A stretch of DNA of 64,000 bases from Synechococcus sp. WH 7805 (lineage in GTDB: Bacteria > Cyanobacteriota > Cyanobacteriia > PCC-6307 > Cyanobiaceae), in NCBI RefSeq assembly GCF_000153285.1, contig NZ_CH724168.1:2209455-2273454 (forward strand), written 5' to 3'. A model generated the notes under the pieces. It was given only the letters and a program-made list of their open reading frames with translations, searched no databases and was not told where the DNA came from. The stretch's first letter is position 1. The number at the start of each line of letters is the position of its first letter. The translations under genes were made by a program, and so were the position numbers. Below are positions 17,678 through 26,982 of this stretch, in pieces.

Positions 17678-17905
17678 ATGAGCACATGCAACCTCAGCAT
17701 TGGAGAGCTCGAAGCCAAGTATCCGCTGTACTGTAAAGCTTTGAAGATCCTCATCAAGCAGGGCAAAACCAGTGCTCAACTTCAACGAACACTCTGTTGG
17801 GATCGTTTGAGGTTGTTGCATCGCTCTTTGCCAAGGCAATACAAATCTCCCGAGCGTTTGATGTTGATAATCCAGGCCGAGTTCGCATCAGTTCAAGATG
17901 TCTGA
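17678..17905 (+). CDS. DUF3136-like small protein (copy B)
   Basis: Protein of 75 aa (MSTCNLSIGELEAKYPLY) with the same CWxRLxxLHxxxPxxYxxP core as copy A at 16243-16482. Helical, soluble, function unknown. The resemblance to DUF3136 is from memory. It starts 54 bp after the double palindrome and is followed after 12 bp by the 56-aa gene at 17918, so the two are probably one transcript. Confidence 0.8.
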   Translation: MSTCNLSIGELEAKYPLYCKALKILIKQGKTSAQLQRTLCWDRLRLLHRSLPRQYKSPERLMLIIQAEFASVQDV

Positions 17906-17917
17906 GGAGGGTTTGTG

Positions 17918-18088
17918 ATGGTCGAAATGAATGTCTTTAGGACTAAGGTTTTAAGCTTTGTGCTGAGCAGGATCGCTGAACTCGATCAAGTGCAGCGCTA
18001 CGAAGACAGCTATGCGTTGACTCAGGAATTCAGAGAATGGCTTCTCTACCCTCAGATTCAACCGAGCTCGAGGCAGGCCAAGCCATAA
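17918..18088 (+). CDS. Small hypothetical protein, 56 aa
   Basis: ATG preceded by GAGGAGG. The product (MVEMNVFRTKVLSFVLSRIA) has a single helical domain with an aromatic C-terminal half (YEDSYALTQEFREWLLYP). No family recognised. It lies 12 bp after the DUF3136-like copy B gene and overlaps the convergent GNAT gene's 3' end by 31 bp. The good ribosome-binding site and protein-like composition support it. Confidence 0.6.
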   Translation: MVEMNVFRTKVLSFVLSRIAELDQVQRYEDSYALTQEFREWLLYPQIQPSSRQAKP

Positions 18089-18939
18089 ATACTGCGGTCA
18101 TGGCCTTCCGGCATCACGCCCTTGTACATGCGCACCGTTGAGCCCATGGGTTTGAACCCCTTGGCCGTTGTGATGGTCTTGGCGAATCGGTTATGCCCTG
18201 GCGTGTCGATTAAAACAACTCCCTTGTGACGGTCCATGGCGTTGTTCAGCAACAGTGATGCCATGACGGGATCTTCTGCCAGCCAGGGTCCCACCCGCCA
18301 ACCTTCACCGATGGGGAGTAAGCAAGGCCGAATGCGCACGTAGCCGTGGCATGTCCCCTGGGAATCTCTTGCCACAAACACGTCTCCTGCCCTGTGGCGT
18401 AACCACAGTTCAAGGAAATGGGGCCGTGGACTGATTTCGTGGCGTTCGTCGTAGCGCTGAATCGCCTCGAGAGAGATCTCACGCAGTGGCACAACGGAGA
18501 TGTCGCTGCGCTGGAGCAGGGTGGTGTTCGGGTGTTGTGATTGATCGCTGCGGCAGAGCATCTGCCGGCGAGTGGTGACGCAGTCCCTTTGAAATCCGGC
18601 TTTCTCGTAGAAGTCCACCATCTGCGCTGCGGCTTCCAGGCCAATGCACTCAACGTTGCTAAGGGTCTTCAAGGCGTGTTGCCAGAGGCGACGGCCAATT
18701 CCCTGACCCCGATGCTCTGGCTTCACCACAAACAGGCCGATGAAGGCGTAGCTGGAGCTGTAGGTGACGGCGGCGATGCAGCCCACTGGCACGTCGTCTT
18801 GCCAGGCCAACCAGATCCCCTGACGGTCGGTGTTGGCGTAGATCTCGATGTCGCCCACTCCTGGAGCGAAATCCTGTTCACGGGCGATTCCTGTGACTAC
18901 GTCAAGATCGGCTGGCGTGAACGGTTTGATCTCCAGCAT
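18058..18939 (-). CDS. GNAT-family N-acetyltransferase, two-domain
   Basis: Protein of 293 aa. The N-terminal GNAT domain (about 1-130) carries the acetyl-CoA-binding motif A (VKPEHRGQGIGRRLW). The second half (about 150-290) is the GNAT-like C-terminal domain seen in two-domain family members (GYVRIRPCLLPIGEGWRVGPW). It transfers an acetyl group from acetyl-CoA to an unknown amine. ATG start at 18939. The 3' end overlaps the tiny convergent gene at 17918-18088. Confidence 0.85.
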   Translation of the reverse strand: MLEIKPFTPADLDVVTGIAREQDFAPGVGDIEIYANTDRQGIWLAWQDDVPVGCIAAVTYSSSYAFIGLFVVKPEHRGQGIGRRLWQHALKTLSNVECIGLEAAAQMVDFYEKAGFQRDCVTTRRQMLCRSDQSQHPNTTLLQRSDISVVPLREISLEAIQRYDERHEISPRPHFLELWLRHRAGDVFVARDSQGTCHGYVRIRPCLLPIGEGWRVGPWLAEDPVMASLLLNNAMDRHKGVVLIDTPGHNRFAKTITTAKGFKPMGSTVRMYKGVMPEGHDRSIYGLACLELG

Positions 18940-18994
18940 CGACAGTCAGGCGAGGGATCTGCAACCTGAGTGTTCGATCAGTGCTCAGGCGGCG

Positions 18995-19168
18995 TCAGGC
19001 CGCCTGAAGAATCGAATCCACACTGGTTGGGTATCGACGCACGTAGGCATCGGTTTCCATGGCGACGATGCGCGCTTCTTGGCGATTGGCCGCGTGGAGT
19101 TGGAGCGTGTGTTGGCTGCCGTCGTTCTTCTTGTATCGAACGACAAAGCGTTGTGGTGCAGTTGTCAT
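18995..19168 (-). CDS. Small basic hypothetical protein, 57 aa
   Basis: The product (MTTAPQRFVVRYKKNDGSQH) has a beta-type N-terminal half and a helical second half with repeated Arg/Ala (AANRQEARIVAMETDAYV), ending DSILQAA. Compact, probably cytosolic, family unknown. It ends 56 bp upstream of the GNAT start on the same strand. Supported by strongly protein-like composition. Confidence 0.6.
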   Translation of the reverse strand: MTTAPQRFVVRYKKNDGSQHTLQLHAANRQEARIVAMETDAYVRRYPTSVDSILQAA

Positions 19169-19617
19169 CGCTCTGTGACCTTCCGTCCGATGCGCACAGT
19201 TGCTGGCCGCAGGGCGCAGGCAAGGGCATGGAATGGGCGGTGAGTCCCCTCAACAATGAGGCTTCCCATGGGTTGTGCTTGAGCAAGGTCGAGCTTCATG
19301 GCTTTGCCTCGAGTGGAACTGTCTTACTGCTTCTGAACGCGTTGATCTATCCCCCATCTGGGGACAATTCACGCTGCCAATCAAACGCTGCGTACATTGG
19401 CGGATCCAAGCGGTGCATGCAACGGCGAAAGGGAGATCCGAATCGTTTCGGAAGGTTCTCCTCCAACCCCTGTGCACCCTTCCGGTTGACGCTGATAGCA
19501 AGCGAATGTTCAGGAGGTGACTCACCCCTATGCCCGCCTCTTAATGCGGTTTTTCACTCAGATTGCGGCACCTGAGCACCTGCTTGTCAAGAATACGGGT
19601 ACCTCCGAGAAGGATTC
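19169..19617. other. Intergenic region with a palindromic element
   Basis: About 450 bp without a supportable gene. Several open frames cross it, none with convincing composition. It contains a CCCC-N4-GGGG palindrome, a weak terminator-like hairpin near 19531-19556 (CCGC/GCGG then a T-run), and the promoter region of the downstream fusion gene. That gene has a good AGAAGGA ribosome-binding site just before its ATG. Confidence 0.5.
19347..19370. promoter_or_regulatory. Palindromic CCCC-N4-GGGG element, site 3
   Basis: CTATCCCCCATCTGGGG followed by ACAATTC. It shares the GGGGACAATT extension with the inverted copy in site 2. It is 179 bp upstream of the 57-aa gene start and 248 bp upstream of the solute-binding/UPF0126 fusion gene; which one it serves is not clear. 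Confidence 0.5.
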
Positions 19618-21201
19618 ATGAGGCGTAAATGGATGGCATGGAGGGCTGGATTCGTCTTGTTTGTGCTGGTCCTGATGCTTTCGCTTGGAGTGAGTGTCAG
19701 CGCTGCCGCTGTCTCAAAACTCCGTGGCGGCTGGTACCCGTGGATGCCATACCAATACGAGGAAAAAACAGACGAGGTTCAGAGACTGACAGGCCTCGAT
19801 ATCGAATTGTTTCGAGAGATCTTTGAAAATCAGCTTGACTTCACTCTCGAGTTACCCCAGATCAACTGGGATGAGCATCAGCAGCAACTGAAAGAGGGCA
19901 AGCGTGATATCGCCGGGGGAGCCTTCATGACCGAAGAGCGCGAAAACTATGTCTATTTTTCGACCCCCTATCGAACCGAAGATGTCGTTCTCGTAGCGAA
20001 TCGAAGAGATGCACAGGCGAGACGATTTATCAATAAAGATAAATTCATCAAAGACTTTCCCAACAGCAAGCTGCGACTCGGGGTCGTTGATGGTTACGTC
20101 TATGGCGATGTGATTGATGACTTCTTAAGTGCACCTGCGAACCGCAACCGGGTGCTCTCCAGTGCGAGTGTCCAATCAAATCTCCAGAACCTTATCGAGG
20201 GCAAGGTTGACCTGGTTCCTGTGGACCGATTGGTCGGCGCATCGTTGATTTGGGACAACAAGTTCGCGAGTCAGTTGGTCATGGGTGAAACGCCCATTTT
20301 TAGTGGTCCAATCGTGGCTTTGTTCAGCCGAAGCAGTACCTCGCCTGCTCTAGTGAGCTCTTTCAATCAAGCACTTCAGACGATTCGCAAGAGTGGGCGA
20401 TACAACATGATTGTCCGAGGGCATCTTTTCCCCACACTTCTTGGATTGGCCGCTGATCAGCCATGGTTTCGAATGCTCGACAACATTGGGACTGCAGCCT
20501 TCGCGTTCTCAGGGGTTCTTCTGGCACGCAAAGAGAAATTCAGCCTTTTCGGGGCGCTCGTTCTCGCCAGTCTTCCTGCCGTGGGTGGGGGAATCCTCAG
20601 GGATCTGCTTGTTAACCGGGATCGCCCTGCCGTGATGGACTCTCCCAATCACCTTGCGGTTGTCTTTGTTGTCGTGTTGGTCAGCTATGTCGCTCTGCGA
20701 TTGCCTGAACGGCATGTGCGCCTGCGATTGATTCCAACGATCGAAGAGAAGGGCAACTGGATCATTAAATTGTTTGATGCCGTTGGTCTTGCTTCATTCA
20801 CTGTTGTGGGTGTGATTGTTGCTGTGGAGGAACGGTGCGATCCCCTGTTGATCTGGGGTCCGATTTTCAGTGCAATGACAGGGGCTGGTGGCGCGATCCT
20901 GCGCGACGTGATCAGAGCTGATGCCAGCCACCCGTCGCTTCATCATGAGTTTTACGCAGAGATTTCTCTGCTCTGGGGATTTATATTTTCGCTCTTTATC
21001 GTCAGTTATGCGGACGTAGAGAGCTTCAATCTGATGTCGATCAAGATCGCCGTTGCTCTGACCGGTATCGGTTGTCTGTTGACGAGGGTTCTAGTGATTC
21101 AACGGGGCATCCAGGCTCCTGCTTTCGCGTCAATGCCAGACAGGGAAACGATGCCTCCATCCGCTTATTCCGAAAGGGAAGATGGCCGAAGGCTTCAGTG
21201 A
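19618..21201 (+). CDS. Periplasmic solute-binding domain fused to UPF0126/TRIC-type channel
   Basis: Fusion of 527 aa. A signal or anchor helix (about 8-30) is followed by a family-3 solute-binding domain (about 33-265: RGGWYPWMPYQYEE, TGLDIELFREIFE). The C-terminal half (about 285-500) has about seven membrane helices and two copies of the UPF0126 motif (VGGGILRDL near 322, GAGGAILRDV near 422), found in bacterial TRIC-like channels and YicG proteins. The combination suggests a ligand-gated channel: an amino-acid-like ligand outside controls an ion or small-solute pore. Ligand and ion are unknown. Clear AGAAGGA ribosome-binding site. Confidence 0.85.
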   Translation: MRRKWMAWRAGFVLFVLVLMLSLGVSVSAAAVSKLRGGWYPWMPYQYEEKTDEVQRLTGLDIELFREIFENQLDFTLELPQINWDEHQQQLKEGKRDIAGGAFMTEERENYVYFSTPYRTEDVVLVANRRDAQARRFINKDKFIKDFPNSKLRLGVVDGYVYGDVIDDFLSAPANRNRVLSSASVQSNLQNLIEGKVDLVPVDRLVGASLIWDNKFASQLVMGETPIFSGPIVALFSRSSTSPALVSSFNQALQTIRKSGRYNMIVRGHLFPTLLGLAADQPWFRMLDNIGTAAFAFSGVLLARKEKFSLFGALVLASLPAVGGGILRDLLVNRDRPAVMDSPNHLAVVFVVVLVSYVALRLPERHVRLRLIPTIEEKGNWIIKLFDAVGLASFTVVGVIVAVEERCDPLLIWGPIFSAMTGAGGAILRDVIRADASHPSLHHEFYAEISLLWGFIFSLFIVSYADVESFNLMSIKIAVALTGIGCLLTRVLVIQRGIQAPAFASMPDRETMPPSAYSEREDGRRLQ

Positions 21202-21279
21202 CCGCTTATCTGCAAAGGTTCATTGGTTTTCTGCCGTCTGATTTCCCAACACGCTTCCTTTTACTCCAACGAGCTGTCG

Positions 21280-22437
21280 TCAGTTTGTAGGGAAATTTGG
21301 GGGCAGAATCGGCTCTGAATCAACGCTCAGGTTGTTCTCGGATGGCACGGCGTCCGACTCACCTGAACCAAGAGGCGGTTCTGGCTTTGGTGCAGGCGCC
21401 AACAATTGTTCGGCGGCGGGTGTCGCAGGATTTGGAGCTTCCTCAGGTCCGACGACATCGACTGCGGTGCGCTGTACGACCAACCGGAAACGTATGGCTT
21501 GCCTGCGGTTGATTTCTTCCTGGACTGCTGAGACCTGCTTGAAACTCGGCAGGGCTGGATCCGAGACCCGCACGATGACGCGGATGACCGGAGGATTTTG
21601 ATTCCAGGCGATATCAACACGCTCAACATCCACAGTTTCCCGATCGCCGAACGTCAGCGTCTCCCGCGTCAGGAAACCCTCGATGGTCTCCTGAACCATG
21701 TCCCGGGTGCTGTCCTTCTGGGCTCTGTCCAACAAATTCAGAAAACTACTGCCGAGTGGCACAAGGAGCAGGCCGGTGAGAGTGAAACTGGCTGCGCTGA
21801 GGTGGCTGCGTCGGAACACCTGTCTGAATTCGGGATCCTTCCAGGCCATCAGCACTAGGCCACCGGTGAGGATGCCCAGCAGGTTGGTGGCGAAAAGCAG
21901 GCCAGCACCTACTGCTTCGTTCCACTGTTGTTGTGAAAGGAGCAGACCCATCACGCACACCGGCGGAACAAGAGCCACGGCAATGGCGGTCCCTGCCAAG
22001 GAACTCACCGCATCGCTGCGAAGCTTGGCGTAGGTGGCAAGGCCGCCAGCCACCAGGGCGATGCCGAGATCAAGCAGATTCGGCGTTGTTCGGGTCAGCA
22101 CTTCAGTGCCGAATCGCGGTAAATCCGCCAGGTATCCCAGCACCAGAGACAAGAGTGTGGTGCTCACTACCCCCACCATCAAGGTGCGCAGTGATCGCCC
22201 CAGCAGTTGAACCTCTCCAAGCAGGATTGCAAAAGCGGCCGCCCGCAGCGGCATGATCCACGGGGCCACCACCATGGCGCCGATCACCACGGCGGCGCTG
22301 TTCGCAAGCAGCCCGAGCGTGGCAATCAGGCTTGCCCCCACGCTCAACACGATGAAAACCTCATCAAGGCAGGCATCACGCATATGACTGCGGTGCAGTC
22401 GCCTGAGCATGCGGCTGGAGGCGCTCTCCGAGTCCAT
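21280..22437 (-). CDS. DUF389 / TIGR00341-type membrane protein
   Basis: Protein of 385 aa. The N-terminal two thirds hold about six membrane helices, including the family core (VVIGAMVVAPWIMPL). A soluble domain follows (about 270-340, VRVSDPALPSFKQV), then a low-complexity tail rich in Pro, Ala and Glu ending PPNFPTN. The family is conserved in cyanobacteria; function unknown. It is convergent with the upstream fusion gene. ATG at 22437. Confidence 0.8.
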   Translation of the reverse strand: MDSESASSRMLRRLHRSHMRDACLDEVFIVLSVGASLIATLGLLANSAAVVIGAMVVAPWIMPLRAAAFAILLGEVQLLGRSLRTLMVGVVSTTLLSLVLGYLADLPRFGTEVLTRTTPNLLDLGIALVAGGLATYAKLRSDAVSSLAGTAIAVALVPPVCVMGLLLSQQQWNEAVGAGLLFATNLLGILTGGLVLMAWKDPEFRQVFRRSHLSAASFTLTGLLLVPLGSSFLNLLDRAQKDSTRDMVQETIEGFLTRETLTFGDRETVDVERVDIAWNQNPPVIRVIVRVSDPALPSFKQVSAVQEEINRRQAIRFRLVVQRTAVDVVGPEEAPNPATPAAEQLLAPAPKPEPPLGSGESDAVPSENNLSVDSEPILPPNFPTN

Positions 22438-22520
22438 GAACCTTTCGAAAGAATCTCAGCAGCCTGATCGATTCAGCTTGCTGACAGACGATGAAGGACT
22501 GGAAAGCAACAGACTTTGCA

Positions 22521-22593
22521 AGCCGATGACCTGACTTGAACAGGCGACCCACGCTTTACGAAAGCGTTGCTCTACCAGCTGAGCTACATCGGC
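22521..22593 (-). tRNA. tRNA-Thr (anticodon CGU)
   Basis: The reverse complement folds as a cloverleaf. Acceptor stem GCCGATG pairs with CATCGGC. The D-arm is GCTCAGCTGGTAGAGC, the anticodon stem ACGCT/AGCGT encloses loop TTCGTAA with anticodon CGT, and the T-loop is TTCAAGT. The discriminator is T; CCA is not encoded. It reads ACG codons. Confidence 0.93.
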
Positions 22594-22633
22594 ATCCTAT
22601 GGAAATTAACATTTGAGGCCACGCTTTCAGCCC

Positions 22634-22897
22634 GTGACATCAGATCAACAAGGAGACAGAGATCTGGATCCGGCTATGCGTCAGAGACTCCTTCAGGAGT
22701 CACGCACTCCCTGGCGGGGATTCAGGCGTCTCCTCTGGGTCGCTTTGTTCGGTTCCGGTGGTCTGGGTCTCTTCGTGATGGCTTTTCGCCTCAGTGCTGG
22801 GAACCCCGTCGTTCCCAGCGACTTGTTGATCCAGATCGGAGCGGTTGTTCTCTTTGGAAGCTTGCTCTGGTTTGATCGGCCCAGAACTGAGACCTGA
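22634..22897 (+). CDS. DUF3493 membrane protein (LPA3-like)
   Basis: Protein of 87 aa from the GTG at 22634 (VTSDQQGDRDLDP). It has RTPWRGFRRLLW then two hydrophobic segments. This matches the cyanobacterial/plastid DUF3493 family, whose plant member LPA3 assists photosystem II assembly; a similar role here is inference. An alternative TTG start at 22613 adds seven residues. Its last 198 bp lie antisense to the tail-encoding end of the convergent membrane-protein gene, an unusually long overlap. Confidence 0.75.
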   Translation: MTSDQQGDRDLDPAMRQRLLQESRTPWRGFRRLLWVALFGSGGLGLFVMAFRLSAGNPVVPSDLLIQIGAVVLFGSLLWFDRPRTET

Positions 22898-23500
22898 GCT
22901 TTTGCTGGGTGATGACCATGTCAACGGTGGAAGAGTGAGCAGCCCGAAGCCAAAGCTGGTTCGATCGTTGCGCATCTGTTCGTCGCTGAGGGGCTCAACG
23001 GCGAGGACGTTTGCGTCAGAACGGGTGAGCAGCCAAAGGGCGGAGCAGAGCTGTTGCCACTGCCACAGAAGTAGAGAAAGAAGCAGGCCCGAGAGCAGTA
23101 ATCCCGTGAGCCTGCTTCCTTCTCTGAGAGGCGAGAGATCGATCACCAAGAGGGCTGAACGATCGATCCACCAGAACACCATCAGCAGCAGCACCATGCC
23201 GAACACCGTGGCGATGCGCAGTGCGGGTGATTGTTGAAGCGTACTGATCCGCCGCTGGTCGATCTGACGGGTTGAAAGAGGCTGGCGCACCAGCAGCAAT
23301 GATCCCCAGTCCACCGGCCGTTGCACCAGCCAGTACCCCGGCGCCACCACAGACAGACTCCACACCAATAGGCGTTCCAGGGCTGGAGAGGGGCCGAAGG
23401 AGCTGCTTGCAAGAAGGAGCCTGAGCAGCTCGAGCTCCAGCGGAATCACGGCCAAGGCCATCAGCTGAAGCCAGAGGAGCGGCTCTCGGCGGGTGATCAT
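22700..23500 (-). CDS. Low-complexity-tail membrane protein
   Basis: Protein of 266 aa with about four membrane helices in the first 165 residues (PLLWLQLMALAVIPLELELL, VFGMVLLLMVFWWI). A Ser/Glu/Pro/Thr-rich hydrophilic tail follows (about 190-266), as in cyanobacterial low-complexity-tail membrane proteins. Function unknown. Its ATG overlaps the infB stop by one base (TGATG), so it is the last gene of the rimP-nusA-ylxR-infB operon. The tail is encoded on the strand opposite DUF3493, so the tail or the DUF3493 start may be misjudged. Confidence 0.75.
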   Translation of the reverse strand: MITRREPLLWLQLMALAVIPLELELLRLLLASSSFGPSPALERLLVWSLSVVAPGYWLVQRPVDWGSLLLVRQPLSTRQIDQRRISTLQQSPALRIATVFGMVLLLMVFWWIDRSALLVIDLSPLREGSRLTGLLLSGLLLSLLLWQWQQLCSALWLLTRSDANVLAVEPLSDEQMRNDRTSFGFGLLTLPPLTWSSPSKSSGLSSGPIKPEQASKENNRSDLDQQVAGNDGVPSTEAKSHHEETQTTGTEQSDPEETPESPPGSA

Positions 23501-26500
23501 CAGGTGGTGAGCTTGCGTCGCTGGGTGACCATCTTGAAGGCTTCGATCCGGTCACCGTCTTTCCAGTTGGCAAAGCGATCCGTGCCCACCCCGCACTCGA
23601 ATCCTGTTGCCACCTCTTTGACGTCGTCCTTGTTGCGGCGCAGAGAGTCGAGAGCGCCTGAATAGACGATCTCCTTCCCACGGTGCACTCGGACTTTGCA
23701 GTTTCTCTGCAGTTTGCCCGTGGTCACGTAGCAACCGGCCACGGCGCTCTTGCCGATCGTGAACACGGCGCGCACCTCGGCCTCGCCGAGAGCCTCTTCG
23801 ACGAGTTCAGGTTCGAGCAGGCCTTCCATGGCCAGCTGGATATCCTCCAAGAGCTTGTAGATGACGTCGTAATCGCGAACATCGACACCGGTCGCGTCCG
23901 CGGCCTTGCGCGCTCCAGAGGCCATGGAAGTGTTGAATCCCACGATCACGGCTCCAGATGCTGCGGCAAGGTCAACATCGGTTTCAGTGATCTCTCCAGG
24001 GGCTGAGAGCAGCACCCTCACCTGCACCTCGTCCTTCGGTAACTGTTCAAGAGAGCCAAGAATGGCTTCAACTGAACTCTGCACATCGGCCTTGAGGATG
24101 AGATTGAGTTCCTTGAGATCGCCTTCATTCGCCTGACCGGACATCGCGGTGAGGGAGACACGGCGCGAGGCCATCTGCTGGGCCAGTCGGGTGGCTCTGG
24201 CATCGGATGCACGATCACCGACCACGGCACGGGCTGACTTCTCATCCGGGTACACCTCAAACTCATCACCGGCCGTCGGCACTTCGCTGAATCCAAGGGC
24301 TTCAACGGCACAGGATGGACCTGCCTCCTTGAGGCGAACGCTGGCGTCATCGACCATGGCTCGGACTTTGCCGAGCACAGGCCCCGCTGCCACCACATCG
24401 CCCGTTCTCAACGTTCCGTTTTGGACCAGCAAGGTGGCCACTGGACCTTTCGCCTTGTCGAGGTGCGCCTCGATCACCGTGCCGCGGGCCAGGCGATTGG
24501 GATTGGCCTGGAGATCCTCAACCTCGGTGACGAGCAGGAGCATCTCCAGCAGCTTGTCGACGTTCTCTGACTTGATGGCACTGACGGGCACCATCACCAC
24601 ATCACCGCCCCACTCTTCGGCCAGGAGATTCTGTTCAGAGAGCTCTTGCTTCACCCGATCAGGCGAGGCCCCTTCCTTATCGATCTTGTTGATCGCTACG
24701 ACGATGGGTACTTCGGCAGCGCGTGCGTGGCTGATCGCCTCGAGCGTTTGAGGCCGCACTCCATCATCGGCTGCCACGACAAGAACAGCCACGTCAGTGA
24801 CCTTCGTGCCGCGGGCGCGCATGGCTGTGAACGCCTCGTGGCCAGGTGTGTCGAGGAAGGTGAGCTTGCGAGGTTCGCCACCGTGCTCGATCTCCACTTG
24901 ATACGCACCGATGTGCTGGGTAATGCCTCCGGCTTCGCCCGCCGCCACACGAGCTTTGCGAATGGCGTCGAGCAGGCTTGTTTTGCCGTGATCCACGTGG
25001 CCCATGACGGTCACGACGGGGGGCCGGCGGATCAGATGATCGCGGTCTTTTTCCTCGATCATTTCCACAGTCTTCTTCGCGGCTTCCTCAACGTCGTCCT
25101 GAAGGACGGGAACACCGAATTCCTCCGCCACGGCTTCGATCGTGGGCATATCGAGGGACTGGGTCACCGTGGCGATGATTCCCTTGAAGAACAGGGATTT
25201 GATGATTTCCGAGCTTTCGACACTCAACATGTCAGCCAGCTCTTGAACCGTGAGGTTGTCCTCCGGTACAACGATCATTTCGGGCCTGACCTGCTTGGCC
25301 TCACGGGCAGCACGCAACTCCATGGCCCGACGACGTTGTCGTTGCCTGGTGGTTTCTTTGCGGCGCTTGCGCATGGCCGCCACTGGTTTGGGGGCAGCCT
25401 TTTGTTGGGCTCTCGGCTTGGCCGGGCGCGCCAGGCTTGCCGACAGCACCATGTTTTCCTGTTCGCCGGCGAATCCCCCGGTCTGCGCGGCCAATGAATC
25501 GTCGTTCTCGCCGATGATGTGAACTTTCTGGCGCTGCTTTTGCGGTGAACGATTTCGCAGTGCCTCGAGCTTGGCACTGTCGTCCCAATCGGGACGTCCT
25601 GGGCGCCGTTGTCCTCCAGGACCCGCGCCTGGCCTGAATCCACCTGGGCGTCTTGGTGCCGTCGCTGGCGAGGGCGGTGTCGCGGTTGGGCGTGACACCG
25701 GAGGAGTTGCTTTTGGCCCGTCCGCTCTGGGGCTGACCGGAGTTCCATCAGGCCGTCTCGGTGGCGGAACCCCTGGCCGTCCGGTTGGTTTCTGCAGCTG
25801 CATGAGCTCGCCGGGGGCAACCGGTTTGCGCATACCGGGCGGCATGGCCGGACGGTTTCCTCCGGGTCCGGGGCGTGGCCCTCCCCCGGGGCGGCCACCA
25901 TCACCTTTGGTGCCGCCGCTATCTCTGCGGATCGGCTTACCGACGAGCTCAAGCGAGTTGCCACCCGGGCGGGATGGACGTCCCGATCCAGTCCCAGGTC
26001 GTGCGGGTGAGCCGGGACGTTGGGCACCGGCAGGCCGTTGAGGCATGTTCCGTTGGCTTCCTGGCGCACTGGGGCGAGGGCTTACGGCCGGTCTGGGAGA
26101 CCCTGCCCCTGAATTTTGTCGGGTTGGTGGTCCAGCCGATGGTGGTCCTGCCGGCCGTTTGGGTTGAGGGCGGCCCACCAGTTCAGGTTTTGCGGCTGGC
26201 CGCTGCGGAGGGGGAGCATTCCTGTTGACAGGAGTTTTGGGTTGGGGACGGCTTGGAGGTGCATTGGCTGGCCGTGGTGCATCGTTGGGAGAACTCCTAC
26301 GCATGGGAGCGGCACCGCGGGGCTTCGGTGAAGACGCGGAGGGTTGTTGGGGAACCGGACGCGCGGGAGGTGATGGCGGACGGCTGACTGTGCGTGCAGG
26401 TGCAGGTGCAGGCGCAGGTGCAGGTGCAGGTGCAGGTTTCGGCCTGGGAACCGGTTGCTGAGCTGTCGGTTGCTGTCGCACCACGGGTTTCTGGGGTGTG

Positions 26501-26919
26501 GTGCTCTGGGGACCAGTGGCTTTTGGCGCGGCCGGTCGTGAAGGGGCTGCAGGCCTCGCGGGCGGTTGCTGCGGTGAGCTCGCTTTGCTGGGGGAAGCTG
26601 GAGCTGGTGAAGCGAGGGGTTTGCTTGCTGCGGGTTTGGGCTGAGCTGGGCGCGCCGGAGTGTTGCTGCTCTGACCGGCGGCTTTCTGAACGGAGAGGAT
26701 GGCCTTACTCGGCGTGGGCTTGCCAGGAGAGGCTGCGGGGCGGGGAGTGCCACCTGCCTTTAAGAGGCTGCGGATCTTCCCAGCTTCCATCTCGCTGATC
26801 GAGCTGCTGTGGCTCTTGGCCGCAATGGACAGCTTCTCCGCGGCATCCAGCACGTCTTTGTTGTCCAGGCCAAGGTCCTTGGACAGCTCATAGATTCTGA
26901 CTTTGCCGCTGCTGGTCAT
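23500..26919 (-). CDS. infB: Translation initiation factor IF-2
   Basis: GTPase of 1139 aa that places initiator fMet-tRNA on the 30S subunit and promotes subunit joining. A very long Pro/Ala/Gly/Arg-rich N-terminal region (about 50-470) follows a short helical IF2-N domain ([18 protein letters not shown]). The G domain starts near 638 (GHVDHGKTS), with DTPGHEAF and NKID, and domains II-IV follow to the C terminus ([10 protein letters not shown]). The N-terminal region contains a PAPAPA run from a hexanucleotide repeat. It is part of the minus-strand operon after ylxR. Confidence 0.97.
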   Translation of the reverse strand: MTSSGKVRIYELSKDLGLDNKDVLDAAEKLSIAAKSHSSSISEMEAGKIRSLLKAGGTPRPAASPGKPTPSKAILSVQKAAGQSSNTPARPAQPKPAASKPLASPAPASPSKASSPQQPPARPAAPSRPAAPKATGPQSTTPQKPVVRQQPTAQQPVPRPKPAPAPAPAPAPAPARTVSRPPSPPARPVPQQPSASSPKPRGAAPMRRSSPNDAPRPANAPPSRPQPKTPVNRNAPPPQRPAAKPELVGRPQPKRPAGPPSAGPPTRQNSGAGSPRPAVSPRPSAPGSQRNMPQRPAGAQRPGSPARPGTGSGRPSRPGGNSLELVGKPIRRDSGGTKGDGGRPGGGPRPGPGGNRPAMPPGMRKPVAPGELMQLQKPTGRPGVPPPRRPDGTPVSPRADGPKATPPVSRPTATPPSPATAPRRPGGFRPGAGPGGQRRPGRPDWDDSAKLEALRNRSPQKQRQKVHIIGENDDSLAAQTGGFAGEQENMVLSASLARPAKPRAQQKAAPKPVAAMRKRRKETTRQRQRRRAMELRAAREAKQVRPEMIVVPEDNLTVQELADMLSVESSEIIKSLFFKGIIATVTQSLDMPTIEAVAEEFGVPVLQDDVEEAAKKTVEMIEEKDRDHLIRRPPVVTVMGHVDHGKTSLLDAIRKARVAAGEAGGITQHIGAYQVEIEHGGEPRKLTFLDTPGHEAFTAMRARGTKVTDVAVLVVAADDGVRPQTLEAISHARAAEVPIVVAINKIDKEGASPDRVKQELSEQNLLAEEWGGDVVMVPVSAIKSENVDKLLEMLLLVTEVEDLQANPNRLARGTVIEAHLDKAKGPVATLLVQNGTLRTGDVVAAGPVLGKVRAMVDDASVRLKEAGPSCAVEALGFSEVPTAGDEFEVYPDEKSARAVVGDRASDARATRLAQQMASRRVSLTAMSGQANEGDLKELNLILKADVQSSVEAILGSLEQLPKDEVQVRVLLSAPGEITETDVDLAAASGAVIVGFNTSMASGARKAADATGVDVRDYDVIYKLLEDIQLAMEGLLEPELVEEALGEAEVRAVFTIGKSAVAGCYVTTGKLQRNCKVRVHRGKEIVYSGALDSLRRNKDDVKEVATGFECGVGTDRFANWKDGDRIEAFKMVTQRRKLTT
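26394..26437 (-). repeat. In-frame hexanucleotide repeat in infB
   Basis: About seven tandem units of GCAGGT (one with a T-to-C change), coding for alternating Pro and Ala in the disordered N-terminal region of IF-2. Length variation would keep the frame. Confidence 0.8.
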
Positions 26920-26982
26920 TCAGGTCTCCGGTCGGTCCGGGCACGGTGTGCCTCGGGGCATCACTCAAGGTGGGGCCAATGT

